DNA from: Gonatopus flavifemur
Taxonomy: Eukaryota; Arthropoda; Insecta; Hymenoptera; Dryinidae
Assembly (NCBI GenBank): GCA_018340375.1
Contig: JAFFJZ010000001.1
Location: 43,268,001-43,332,000, forward strand
DNA: 64,000 nt
Direction: 5' to 3'
The first letter of the stretch is position 1; each line of letters starts with the position of its first letter. The translations under genes were made by a program, and so were the position numbers. Of this stretch, positions 13,663-23,216 are shown piece after piece. Below the pieces are notes generated by a model. It did not search any database, was not told the origin of the DNA, and saw nothing but the letters and a program-made list of their open reading frames with translations.

Positions 13663-14084
13663 CCCAGGTAGAAATTCCTCTAATAATTCGCTACTTGTAA
13701 CACTCGCCCTCACGAAAAACTAGAGTTCCAATTCAGTAACTTTTCAGTTCAATCACCAACTTATAAGTGTTCTTATATACATAATATACATAAATATTAC
13801 ATTATACATTATATATATACATATTATGTATATTTAATAACATAAAATATATAATAAATATACATATGAGGTCTCTAGTAGTGATGGGCGATATTTCAGG
13901 ATATCGATATTTTATATAAAATTTGTACAAAGTTTTTATCGATATTTTATAAAATTCAATATAAACTCAACAAAATTTCTATAAAAAATATCGATATTTT
14001 TAAATATCGCCCATCACTAGTCTCTAGTTTTTCACGAGGGGAAATGTTACAACTCGTGAATTACTAGACAAATTTCTACCAGGG
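13663..14084. repeat. Foldback element, CCC(A/T)GGTAGAAATT ends, host of a hAT MITE
   Basis: The left arm CCCAGGTAGAAATT..TGTAACA..CGAAAAACTAGAG is mirrored by the right arm that starts CTCTAGTTTTTCACGAGG and ends AAATTTCTACCAGGG. The loop is TA-rich and was invaded by the hAT MITE at 13879-14019. Confidence 0.65.
13879..14019. mobile_element. hAT-type MITE with perfect 8-bp target duplication
   Basis: The termini are TAGTGATGGGCGATATTT and its inverted copy, typical of hAT ends (TAGnGnTGGGC). Perfect 8-bp duplications GTCTCTAG flank it at 13871-13878 and 14020-14027. The 141-bp interior is ATCGATATTTTAT-rich and non-coding. The intact duplication implies a fairly recent insertion into the surrounding foldback. 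Confidence 0.9.
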
Positions 14085-14218
14085 TTATTATTTACTTCCT
14101 CGTGAGAGAGAAGCTTTGTAATCGTTTTGAGGGATCGAAAATTTTTTTGTGTCCAAATTCAAAGTCTCTTGGGTCAAAATGTGCCTCCAAACTCGTGGAA
14201 AATTTTTGGTTTCGAGTC

Positions 14219-14234
14219 TGTCTGTCTGTGTGTG

Positions 14235-14268
<34 letters not shown>
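14219..14268. repeat. GT microsatellite
   Basis: A TCTG/TGTG run grades into an uninterrupted (GT)n tract. Confidence 0.95.
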
Positions 14269-14269
<1 letters not shown>

Positions 14270-14297
14270 GGGATGTGAAGTGAATTGCGACCGCTCA

Positions 14298-14625
14298 TAT
14301 CCCTCAGGAAAATTTACTACATTCTGACCAAAACGCTTGATCTTTACTTAGGGTGACCAGACGGTCGGACACAAAAAGCAGGACCTTCTTTTCAAGTCAT
14401 TTTTTTAAGATATTGTCGTATCGTAAAAAATTTTTTGCCACCAAACGGTGGAAAGCAGGACATTTTGTGCGATTTTGGGAAAGTATCAGGACGGTAGAAC
14501 TACTAACTCAAAAGCAGGAGATGTCCTGCTGAAGCAGGGCGTTTGGTAACCCTATTTTTACTCCAATTTTTTGGAGTAAAAATGAAGTTTTTTGGTCAAA
14601 ATGTAGTGAATTTTCCTGCGGGATC
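14298..14625. repeat. Foldback repeat with GGAAAATTTACTACATT arms
   Basis: AGGAAAATTTACTACATTCT near the left pairs with AATGTAGTGAATTTTCCTG at the right. The related phrase TTTTGGTCAGAATGAAG recurs at about 15171-15190, so this unit may be part of a larger repeat reaching 15.2 kb. The hAT-like element at 14349-14554 sits in its loop. Confidence 0.5.
14349..14554. mobile_element. hAT-like MITE, TAGGGTnACCAnACG ends
   Basis: It starts TAGGGTGACCAGACG and ends CGTTTGGTAACCCTA. The flanks TCTTTACT (left) and TTTTTACT (right) differ at one of eight positions, consistent with an aged 8-bp duplication. Inside, AGCAGGAC and GTCCTGCT give further pairing. Confidence 0.65.
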
Positions 14626-15198
14626 TTTTGTTCCTACTATCCGATCGTTATGAAATTTTCACCACAGCCATGTGTAGTATTGGTAGTGGTCCCATAAAAG
14701 TTTTAACCTGATTGTTGCAGAAGAACCGGAAGGGTGAGGAAATATGTTATCAAAAATTGTGATTTTGGGACAAGGGCATGTTTTCGCTTCCTGTTATTTG
14801 AATGCAATGAAATGTATCCCACGTTTCAGTTATGATCGCATAGTGGTCCCATATAAGTTTCATCACAATCAGTTGAGGAATGTGGAAAAAGAGTCTTCAA
14901 CGATCTGCATTATTTGACGATATTTTCAAAAGTTTCATCACCATTTGTTGATTAGGAACGAGGAAGCCGTGTGCCGATTGGTAGAATTTTTTTTCATGAA
15001 GTTTGGTAAAAATTTGGTAGCATAGAATTTTCATATAATTTTTAGAAAAAATGAAATCTCTCCGACAGCACAAAGCTCTTGAAAATAACGTATCTCTTAC
15101 AAAAATTTACGCCAGTTTGACCGAAATACTTAATTTTTTCTTCAAAAAATTGGCGGAAAAATGGAGCATTTTGGTCAGAATGAAGTAAATTTTCTTAA

Positions 15199-15555
15199 CC
15201 CTTTCTGACCTAATGTCCATTACAATGAACATTTCTATAAAACTTCCAAACACCTGTAGTTTCAAAAATATTGGATTTAATGAATGTGTAAAACGTTGAA
15301 TGAATTTTTTTATCAGTTGCCGAACATTGTTCACATATTAATGACGCAGATCTATGATGGGGAAAATGTTTTTCTATATAACACGTTTCTAGTTTGTATC
15401 TATTTCGACACAGTTCCGATATACTTTTTATAAAATCAATCGATTCTCTCCAGAATTGCTATCACGCATGAAACTTCATATACGTAACAGAATATGGCAA
15501 AATGTGAGCTCAAAGTAAGTATTCCATCGCTCAAGATAATTCAGGTCAGAAAGGG
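15199..15555. mobile_element. Possible piggyBac-like MITE
   Basis: CCCTTTCTGACCT at the left is mirrored by AGGTCAGAAAGGG at the right. The left flank is TTAA, the piggyBac target; the right flank is AATA, so one side would have mutated. No transposase is present. The assignment rests on the short terminal repeat and one TTAA. Confidence 0.4.
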
Positions 15556-15737
15556 AATACCAGCGGCCCCCGACGATGTAACCCGAGCCGAATCTTTTCT
15601 GGAAAATTATTCGAAAATGAAGCGATATTTTGATTTCATTACTTCATTTTCGAATAATTTGTAAGAATAATTTTGGCCGTGTCCTTTTCTAACCAATGCG
15701 TTTGGTTGCATCTTCGGGGGTCGCTAGTATCCCCTTG
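15550..15737. repeat. Foldback with CCAGCGGCCCCCGA arm
   Basis: AAGGGAATACCAGCGGCCCC at the left pairs with a right arm that reads AAGGGGATACTAGCGACCCC on the minus strand. A second stem around ATTCGAAAATGAAG lies inside. Its G/C-rich stems stand out against AT-rich flanks. It abuts the right end of the preceding element. Confidence 0.6.
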
Positions 15738-15822
15738 AGGGATATGTTATCTTGAGGAGCTTTGTGCGGTGTTTATTGGAAAACATATTTAATTGATATT
15801 CATTTTCCATTTATAATAATTA

Positions 15823-15991
15823 CACGGAGAAGAGAGACCTTCTAGATATTACTACATTTTATACTAAAGTAGCAGCATAAATGACATAGTATAATTTTTA
15901 CAACCCAGTGTAGTAAAAATTATACCATATCACTTATGCTGCTACTTCCGTCCAAAATGTAGTAATATTTGAAACCAAATTTCTCTCCGTG
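15823..15991. mobile_element. TA-flanked foldback MITE, CACGGAGA ends
   Basis: CACGGAGAAGAGAG at the left, TTCTCTCCGTG at the right, and TA on both sides. The arms pair over most of the 169 bp, through TATTACTACATTTTA, GTAGCAGCATAA and TATAATTTTTAC. The hairpin is nearly complete and non-coding. Confidence 0.85.
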
Positions 15992-16126
15992 TATATACAT
16001 CTTATATATAATCTGTATTAAATTGAATAATCTATAAATTATATATAATTGAAAAAATCTTTCCACTCGGAAAAGTTACCATTTTTCAAATATTCATGAG
16101 AAGTTTCAGAATTTTTCTATTAACAT

Positions 16127-16735
16127 CCCAGACAGCACAAATGATCATTTTGGATTCACAATAACTTCTGAAAGAACTTCTTGAGCAGTCCCCGTTATGA
16201 CAGTAAAAATGAATTCAATATGAACTCACACTGAGAAAAATGTGTTTCGCTGACATTTTATTGTTGAATATACAATAATTCTTGTTCTTATAGCAATAAA
16301 TAGTTGTCTTATTAACAATAAAATTGTCAATTCAGCAATTTTATTGCTGGTTGATATGTGACAATTCAGCATTGTCATATATCAACCTACAATAAAAATT
16401 GTAAAAATATGACCGTTAACATTGCTGAATTGACAATTCTATAGTTAACAAGACAACATGTATTGCTATAAGAACAAAAATTATTGTATTCCCAACAATA
16501 AAATGCCAACAATTCTGTGATTGCTAGTTCGACGAAACACATTTTTCTCAGTGCAATGAATTCAAAATGCATACATGTTGAATGCCTGAATAGTTCTTTC
16601 TGAATTCCTTATATGAATTCTTTCTGAAGATTAAGTTATTCATCAAGAGTTCATTTTGAATTCAAACTATTCATAATGAATTCATGTTTACTGTAATAAC
16701 GGGAGCTCTTTGCGGGGACTTTTGTGCTGTATGGG
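16127..16735. mobile_element. Foldback element, CCCAGACAGCACAA ends
   Basis: CCCAGACAGCACAA starts the element and TTGTGCTGTATGGG ends it. The arms pair through AACTTCTTGA.., CCCCGTTATGACAGTAAA and GAATTCA words, and are interrupted by the MITE at 16229-16553. The right arm recurs at 18.5-18.66 kb and 19.7-19.82 kb. Confidence 0.7.
16229..16553. mobile_element. Nested foldback MITE, CACTGAGAAAAATGTG ends
   Basis: It begins CACTGAGAAAAATGTGTTTC and ends CACATTTTTCTCAGTG, with CA on both sides instead of TA. Long arms pair through CAATAATTxTTGTTCTTATAGCAATA and TTGTCAATTCAGCAATxTTATTG-like segments. It is inserted in the CCCAGACAGCAC element. Confidence 0.8.
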
Positions 16736-16818
16736 TATGATACAGTAAATTTCAAACTCATTTTTACAGAGTAAATGAATGTACTTGGCATAACTAAAAA
16801 ATTTATATGGGGTAAATT

Positions 16819-17092
16819 CCCACTGAGCAATTCTGTTAGAACCTTGCATTAATATTGCAGCGATATTGATGCGAACTTGAAAGTACCTGTCATGAGAATT
16901 ACAACAGTAATGCTACAGAATTCAATTACAAGTAAATTACAGCGATGTTACGTTGTCAAGTGATATTCCAACGATACTTCTGTGAGTTACTTTTGTAATA
17001 TTGCATTTGTAAATTGAAAAACAAGTACTTCCAAGATCGCATCAATATTGCCGTAATATTAATACGAGGTTCTAACGGAAATGCTCAGTGGG
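16819..17092. repeat. Foldback element, CCCACTGAGCA ends
   Basis: CCCACTGAGCAATTCTGTTA at the left pairs with a right arm ending TAACGGAAATGCTCAGTGGG. The arms also share AGAACCT, ATTAATATT and ATATTGATGCGA. No target duplication could be decided. Confidence 0.7.
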
Positions 17093-17212
17093 TTAAATCT
17101 TTTTGATGTGATTAAATTTTTATTTGAATAGGCTCAATATTATAGATGCCCAATAATCAACTAAACCATTTAACTCAGTGTCAGGACGCCTACGTATATC
17201 TGCGTATATCTA

Positions 17213-17590
17213 CACTGAGAAAAAGGATTCGTTGACTCAAATGAGATTTGTTTACAGTAAATAAATCGTATATTTGGATACGAGCAAAGAAATATTTACT
17301 AATATTCATTTTATGACATAGTTGTTGAATACACCACATATTTCTTTGAGTCAACTTCATACCGATTATGATTCAATAGGTCTGAATTTGACAAGAATTC
17401 ATATTCATTCACATCAACCTCAATCACTTTGAATCAAATGAATGATTTGGTTATAGTTAATAAATATGAATTTCTTGACTCAACACAATTTTTGGTTATA
17501 ATCAATATGTCTTATTTGTATGAAATGATACTTCTTGAAAATGCTCAACCAAATGCGTTGATTTGTCAGAAGAAAACCTTTTTCTCAGTG
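17213..17590. mobile_element. TA-flanked foldback MITE, CACTGAGAAAAAGG ends
   Basis: CACTGAGAAAAAGGATTCGT and CCTTTTTCTCAGTG form the ends, with TA on both outer sides. The arms share TTGACTCAAA, TTGGTTATA/TATAACCAA-like and AAATATGAATT words. A 74-codon frame inside is incidental. Confidence 0.75.
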
Positions 17591-18179
17591 TATAAAATAT
17601 TCTGGCGACTTACCTCCACGATCATGTGTCGCACTCTAACGAATTACAATTGAAGTAAAGGAGGAAGTTGTAAGTTGAAATAGTACGAGAATTTAATGAA
17701 TAATCAGATCTATCATGTCAAAAATGAAGCAAATTTCTATATTATGAGATTTGATTGAAACAAGAAAATTTCATCGAGGGTGATTTGCGTTTTTCATTGA
17801 AATGAAAGAAAATATATTCTACGCTAGATTCAATGGATGTAGAATATGTATATTACTCGAAGTGAATTGAATATTAACGTTCGTCGATACTGTGTCGGGA
17901 GTACAACCATTCTGAAGTAAGTCTGAAGTTCCTATAATTTTCTGAGAGATTCTGAAGGGAACTTTTTATCATATTACCATCTTATGCGGTAGGTAAAACA
18001 GTTTGAAACGAAAGGTTTGGAAATGAGAATCTGCCCACATCCCAAGCAGCAACAGAAGTTCAAAGTATATACGAAATAGAGACGTTCGTAGAATTTACGA
18101 ATGAGATACGAAGAACATATGATGAAAGTTCATGGAATATTCGAATGAGACTGTTTTGAATATACTTAGAACGTACATA

Positions 18180-18351
18180 CACGGAGAGAAAAAATTTGCT
18201 GACGCAGCAAATTGAGGTATTATATATAGAATAGCAAAATTTTTTGCTGATCTAGCTAAAAATTTGCTATAACAGCAATCGTGTTAGCTACGACAGCAAT
18301 TTTTCAGCTGTGGCAGCAAAAAATGTTTGCTCCGCTAGCAAATTTTCAGTG
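18180..18351. mobile_element. TA-class MITE with AGCAAATTTTTTGCT words
   Basis: The left end CACGGAGAGAAAAAATTTGC is preceded by TA. The right end AGCAAATTTTCAGTG is followed by TTA. The interior is a string of inverted AGCAAA/TTTGCT and AGCAATTTT words, so several alternative hairpins are possible. Confidence 0.55.
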
Positions 18352-18396
18352 TTATATACAGAATAGCAAATTCAATGAATTCAAAATGAATAGCAC

Positions 18397-18660
18397 CCCC
18401 ATATAGCACCCCCGTTCCAAAAGAATTCGAAAAAATTTCCCAAGAACTCTTGAAAAATCTTTTCGAATATTTTTGGAGTTTTTGTGCTATGTGGGTATAT
18501 ACTGAATACCTGAATCATTCTTTATGGAATCGCGATATGAATTTTTTTTGAACAACCGAATTGTTTATCAAGAGTTCATTTTAAATTCAAAGTATGCATA
18601 ATGAATTCATGTTCACTGTCATAACGAGAGCTCTTTGCGGAAACTCTTGTGCTGTATGGA
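18397..18660. repeat. CCCCCATATAGCAC foldback inside a copy of the CCCAGACAGCAC right arm
   Basis: CCCCCATATAGCAC at the left pairs with GTGCTATGTGGG ending at 18495. Sequence on both sides (GAATTCAAAATG before, TGAATACCTGAATCATTCTT after) matches the right arm of the 16127-16735 element. That arm then continues to GAGCTCTTTGCGG and TTGTGCTGTATGG at 18660. A small foldback therefore jumped into an older copy. Confidence 0.55.
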
Positions 18661-18678
18661 ACGTCCATGTTCTACCTA

Positions 18679-19558
18679 CACGGAGAAAATTTTGTGGTAT
18701 AAATTGTAACAAAAATGTATTGAATATTACTATGTTTTTGTAAAGTTGGACCATACTGACATTACGATGAATATTGCTATGCTAATGATTGAAATTACGG
18801 TACAATGTAGTAAAGTTGGACACCACCCAATAAACACACGCACGTTTTAAAAACGTCAAAAACAGTCAATAACCACACGTTGTGAATTAGTAATATTCTT
18901 GCGTTAATTCAACGTAAAAATGTCGCGGCAGAGCACGTGTTTTTCAACCGTAAAATAACGTCATATCAACGGTTTAAACATCGTTTAAAAGACGTTAAGT
19001 ATTGACGTGTCCTAATGATGGTTCTAAAACGTGAATTGAATCCAACAAATTATTTTGAAAACTCTTCATTCAATATCGAGAACAATAGTATTTCTGAGTA
19101 TGACAAAATTTGGAAAGTATGCCACACTATTTACTATCTTGCTCTTTGTTGAAATTCTAACCATTGTTCGGTTTCGTTCGATATTTTTAGCAGAATTTAT
19201 CTTCAATTGAAGTTCAAACACATTTTTTTGAGGACGTCGTTGGATGGTTACTTTTGAATATTAGTTTAAATTACACGTCATCAGAACGTTCGTCTATTTC
19301 CCTGTCAAATTTCAACTAAAAATCAACGTTATGAAATCAACGACTGACGTCCGTTTGACAGTCTAACGTTCTCTCAACGTTGAAATAACGTGTGTGCGTT
19401 TATTGGGCGAACAAAGAAAAATTACAATTTTGCTTCCGTGAAAAGAGATGCTCGCGAAGTATTTAAAAATCAACGTTGAGTGGTTTCGGTCACAGTGTCC
19501 GTATAGTTCAACATTACAAAAGAATTATAGTAATCGATACTACAAAATTCTCTGCGTG
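18679..19558. mobile_element. TA-flanked foldback MITE, CACGGAGAAAATTTTG ends, with nested insert
   Basis: CACGGAGAAAATTTTGTGGT and CTACAAAATTCTCTGCGTG are the ends, with TA on both sides. The outer arms are short because a 582-bp foldback (18826-19407) occupies the middle. No coding region was recognised. Confidence 0.7.
18826..19407. mobile_element. Nested foldback, CCCAATAAACACACGCACG ends
   Basis: The left end CCCAATAAACACACGCACG is mirrored by CGTGTGTGCGTTTATTGGG. Inside, ACGTTTTAAAAACGT and CAACGT-type words recur in both orientations. No target duplication was evident. It lies within a TA-class MITE, so it is the younger insertion. Confidence 0.7.
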
Positions 19559-19606
19559 TAGCCAGTAAACATGATTAATTTTAATTTATACAGACTTCTT
19601 ACATGC

Positions 19607-19821
19607 CTCTTGAAAAATCTCCGTTATGCGGCTAACAATAAATTCAAAATGAAATCGTATTGAATGCGCAAAGAATCCATGATGAAGTCTCGATGTGAGT
19701 TCTTTCTGAACATTAGGTTGATCATCAACAAATCATTTTGAATTCAAAATATTCATAATGAATACACATTGATTAGCATAACGGGATAGAGCTCTTTGCG
19801 GGAACTCTTGTCCTGTATGGG
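19607..19821. repeat. Third, truncated copy of the CCCAGACAGCAC element
   Basis: CTCCGTTATG..AATTCAAAATGAA, then TTCTTTCTGAACATTAGGTT, ATTCATAATGAAT and GAGCTCTTTGCGGGAACTC follow the order seen at 16127-16735. It ends TTGTCCTGTATGGG. The left terminus is degraded. Confidence 0.5.
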
Positions 19822-20084
19822 TTGACTCTTTTCGAATTAATGAATTCATGGGGCCCTGGTGAAAATTTCCGCTCGTCGGAAGTGAACTTTGAAACAAATG
19901 AAGCGTGAAATGTTTCAATGTCCGCTTCTTTCACGCTTAGATACTGTTTCATTTACTCACCCGCGTCGCTTCATATCCTTCTCACGCTCCCATTTCCACT
20001 AGAGGACCTCAAAAATTTCCCCAAGAGAATATGAACGTTCAACAAACATCCCAATCAGAAAAATCCGTAATATGCCAATGTTGA

Positions 20085-20361
20085 CAACAGGTGCAGTACA
20101 GTGCCAGTATTGGGTCTCCAACACTTGGTCAACACGTACGGGATCAGTACTGGATACATAAAAATACAGTAATATGCCTGTACTGATAAACCAGTACTGA
20201 GAACTTAATACCGGCCAGGTACTAACCCAGTACTGGCCCTGCACTGATTGCGAATAATGGCATCAGTACTCAATCCCCAGTACTGAAAAGCGTTATCATT
20301 CTAGACAAATGCCAGTACCCTATCAGTCTTGGCTAGTACTGGTGCAGTACTGCGCCTGTTG
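20085..20361. mobile_element. Foldback composed of CAGTACTGG words
   Basis: CAACAGGTGCAGTACAGTGC starts the element and GTGCAGTACTGCGCCTGTTG ends it. Between them AGTACTGG/CCAGTACT and related words recur about every 15-30 bp in both orientations, so the element is a chain of small palindromes within an overall palindrome. Non-coding. Confidence 0.65.
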
Positions 20362-20889
20362 TAAATTTCTGCTCTGCACTGTAAAAAATTTTGGTATGAA
20401 ATTTAATAGAAAAGTATGTGAAGCAATTAACACACACATTTGTTTGTGAATTTTCAAAGAAACAATTTATTAAAATTCAAGAAGAGGTTTTGAAAATGTG
20501 TGAATCATTCCATGTTAGTATGAAATTTCAAAACGATTGTTGAATTTTCAATGAAATCCTTTTGAAAATTAATTATGAATAGGTATCAAAATTTCAAATC
20601 GTAAATTTTATAACCTATTAATTGAACTTTCATATACTAGGAAGTATGAAAAATCAAAATACTAATTTTCATATTCAGTATTGAAAATTTGACTATCGTA
20701 TTTTCAACACAATTCGCATATCTGTATTATAGATATGTAAGATTATTTCTAAATTAAGGAATAAACTTCCGGAATTCTGGGATTGTGAAATCTCGATTCG
20801 AGCTTCCTTCATATTATTGTACATCTTTCTCATATATATTTATATATTTATATATAAGAACGATACAACGATAATATTGAAAACATTGT

Positions 20890-21392
20890 CCCGAAGAGAA
20901 CATAAAGCTTCAGCGAACGCTCAGATTAGATGTGTATAGATCGGATCGAAGGTTCATGAAAGCTAACTTTTAGATTCACAAACGTTTGACAAAGGTTCTA
21001 CGAACGTTGAAATGTCCGACTCGAAATACTTTCAGGAAACGTAGATGGAACGTTCATTGAAGGTTCATCGAAGGTTTAATAAAGCTTCACAAAAATATCT
21101 ATACTTATATTAATTTTAATTAATTTGTGTTCATTATTTGATTGATCATTCATGTGAATTATTGGAAATTATTTGAAGCATAGATATTTTCGTGAAGCTT
21201 TATCAAACCTTCGATGAACCTTCAACGAACGTTCCATCTACGTTTCCTAGAGGCATTTCGAGGCGGACATTTCAACGTTCGTAGAACCTTTGTTGAACGT
21301 TTTTGAATCTAAAAATTAGCTTTCATGAACCTTCGACCCGATCTATGCAGATCTAATTTGAACGTTCGCTGAAGCTTCATGTTCTCTTCGGG
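20890..21392. repeat. 503-bp palindrome with AAGCTTCAGCGAACG arms
   Basis: CCCGAAGAGAACATAAAGCT at the left is mirrored by GAAGCTTCATGTTCTCTTCGGG-type sequence at the right. The arms pair for over 200 bp through GATCGGxTCGAAGGTTCATG, TCAACGTTCGTAGAACCTTT-like and GGAACGTTC segments. AT-rich loop around 21110-21170. Confidence 0.85.
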
Positions 21393-21685
21393 CGTAGTTC
21401 AAAAGTTAATATTGAAGATGAAATTCAGTTTATGGTTCTCATGTGGATATACATCAATATATCAATCCAAAACTTTATAATTGAATTCTGAAAAATATTT
21501 AGCATCTTAGTGAACTTGATTATCATCAAAACAGATGATTTTATTATTAACAAATTATCACCACGTGATTTATTAATTTTGCCGAAGAACGTTTTATCAT
21601 TTTGCAGGTACGATTATGAAGCGTGGATCTGCAGAAGACATGCGCAGTGACTCCATACACTTGTGTATTATTTTTCAACAAAACT

Positions 21686-21788
21686 ATTGAAATTTCATAA
21701 ATAAAATTGTGAATATTCAAAATGTGATTGAAATTTCACAAATGAAATTTTGAATATTCAAAATGTGTTTGAAATTTCACAAAAATGG
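21686..21788. repeat. 41-bp tandem repeat, about 2.5 copies
   Basis: Units start at 21686, 21727 and 21768. Each begins (A/T)TTGAAATTTCA and the two full units end GAATATTCAAAATGTG. The two full units differ at only a few positions. Confidence 0.8.
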
Positions 21789-22113
21789 TTGGAATTTTTC
21801 ACATTTATTCAGAATTTTCATATGGTTGTTATTGAAATTTCATACTACACTGCAAAATTCAACCATGTAAAAGAAAATTCAAATTGTGGAACTGAATCTC
21901 ACAAAGCATGTTGGAATTTTAATTTTAATAAAGAATTTTAATACAAAATATTTTGAATTATAATAATACTGATCAAAATTCAAATACGTTTGTGAACATT
22001 AAAATAGTAACATGAAATATTAGTGCTATTTTATATTAAATACGATTCAACTTGCATTTATTTGGAATTTTATAACCAATTTTATATGAGAATTCAAACC
22101 TTTTTTTACAGTG

Positions 22114-22346
22114 TGGTTGAAAGAACCCATTGATTCTGACCAATTCTCATTAAATTACAATTAAACGTGGACAATGTTCTGATCAAATCTCACCGGTGAT
22201 TTTTCAATGAGATTTGGTCAGAACTTTCATGTGAATCTCGTTGAATCTGGCCAAATCTCACTGAATTATGATTAAACTTGGACAATGTTCTGATCAAATC
22301 TCATTGAATTTCATTTGTCAGATTCAATGGATTCTTTTAACCAGGG
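22114..22346. repeat. Foldback with an internal direct repeat
   Basis: TGGTTGAAAGAACCCATTGA at the left pairs with a right end that reads TGGTTAAAAGAATCCATTGA on the minus strand. Two direct copies containing GGACAATGTTCTGATCAAAT lie inside at about 22170 and 22281. Confidence 0.6.
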
Positions 22347-22648
22347 TGGTTGGGATTCGTTAAACCTAAAATGAAGCTACGGTCATTTGAAGGTTCATTG
22401 AATGTTCGTTGAATGTAAATTCTTCTGAAGTCAATCTATTTGACTTGTGCTCTCTTGGGGATGTTTGGCACATTAACGAGTTCTTCGAGTAGATTTACAG
22501 TTCTTTCAGTATTTTCAAAGAACTCGTTAATGTCCTACATATTTAACTCTTCCAAGGCTCGTCATGGATTCATTAGTTCGAAAAGAGTCATTGAAGAGTT
22601 TTATTCTCGTTCTAGAAAAAAAATTCTTCGCGTACTATATGAGAAATG

Positions 22649-22843
22649 CAGTGTCGGCGCGAGAGGTACTGCCACCCGGTGCGAGAGTTCCTTAGGCGCC
22701 CCATTTTCAGCCTGAATGATTGAAAGGGAAAAAAAAAACAAGAGTACCCGCGGTTTCGGACTCTCATCATTTTTTTGGCGCCCCTTCTAACTACTGGCGC
22801 CCGATGCGGGCGCATCGGTTGCACCACCTTGGGGCTGGCACTG
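22649..22843. mobile_element. hAT-type MITE, CAGTGnCnGC ends, perfect 8-bp duplication
   Basis: The element begins CAGTGTCGGC and ends GCTGGCACTG. GAGAAATG flanks it perfectly at 22641-22648 and 22844-22851. Its GC-rich subterminal GGCGCC and CCGATGCGGGCGCATCGG motifs resemble widespread arthropod hAT ends. Overlapping open frames on both strands are incidental. Confidence 0.9.
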
Positions 22844-22980
22844 GAGAAATGTACATCAAAAATGTATTTGAAAAATCGACTTACAGGCCTTTTCTAAATC
22901 TCAAAGGGTGAGAAACAATACAAGTAATTTAAAAAAAAGTTATCCAACAACTTTTGAGTTCTCAAAGTTATTGAAGCATT

Positions 22981-23067
22981 CACAGATAGCACAAAAGTTC
23001 TAACAGAACTCATAATGAATATAATGTATTCGTACAGAACTATTTTAGAACTCTTGTGCTGTCTGGG
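22981..23067. repeat. Short CCCAGAnAGCAC-class foldback
   Basis: CACAGATAGCACAAAAGTTC at the left and GAACTCTTGTGCTGTCTGGG at the right pair as an 87-bp hairpin. The ends match the 16127-16735 element, but most of the interior is missing. Confidence 0.7.
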
Positions 23068-23106
23068 TTCTTTGACGAACTATTTGCCGTCTAAAATTTT
23101 TGATAC

Positions 23107-23216
23107 ACCGCGATTGTCCTGAAATTTCCTGATTAGTTGAAAACTAGTACTTTTTAGTGATTTTCCTAAAAAGTACTAGTTTTCAGAGAATCAGGAAATT
23201 TCGGGACAATCGCGGT
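23107..23216. repeat. Near-perfect 110-bp hairpin
   Basis: ACCGCGATTGTCC at the left and GGACAATCGCGGT at the right continue inward through GAAATTTCCTGAT and AAAACTAGTACTTTTTAG to a loop of about 8 bases (TGATTTTC). Only a few mismatches or bulges are visible. It could be a young MITE, or could make a small-RNA hairpin if transcribed. Confidence 0.85.

Larger units (their letters stand above)
20377..22113. mobile_element. Long CACTGTAAAAAA-ended element with TG flanks
   Basis: CACTGTAAAAAATTTTGG opens and CCTTTTTTTACAGTG closes a 1.74-kb unit. TG follows the TA-class rule at both sides but with a G. The interior is rich in GAATTTTCA/TGAAATTTCA words. The foldback at 20890-21392 and a 41-bp tandem repeat lie inside. 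Confidence 0.5.

Noticed and set aside
22440..22911. Overlapping frames on both strands around 22.4-22.9 kb
   Set aside because: They arise from the GC-rich hAT-type MITE at 22649-22843 and its flanks.
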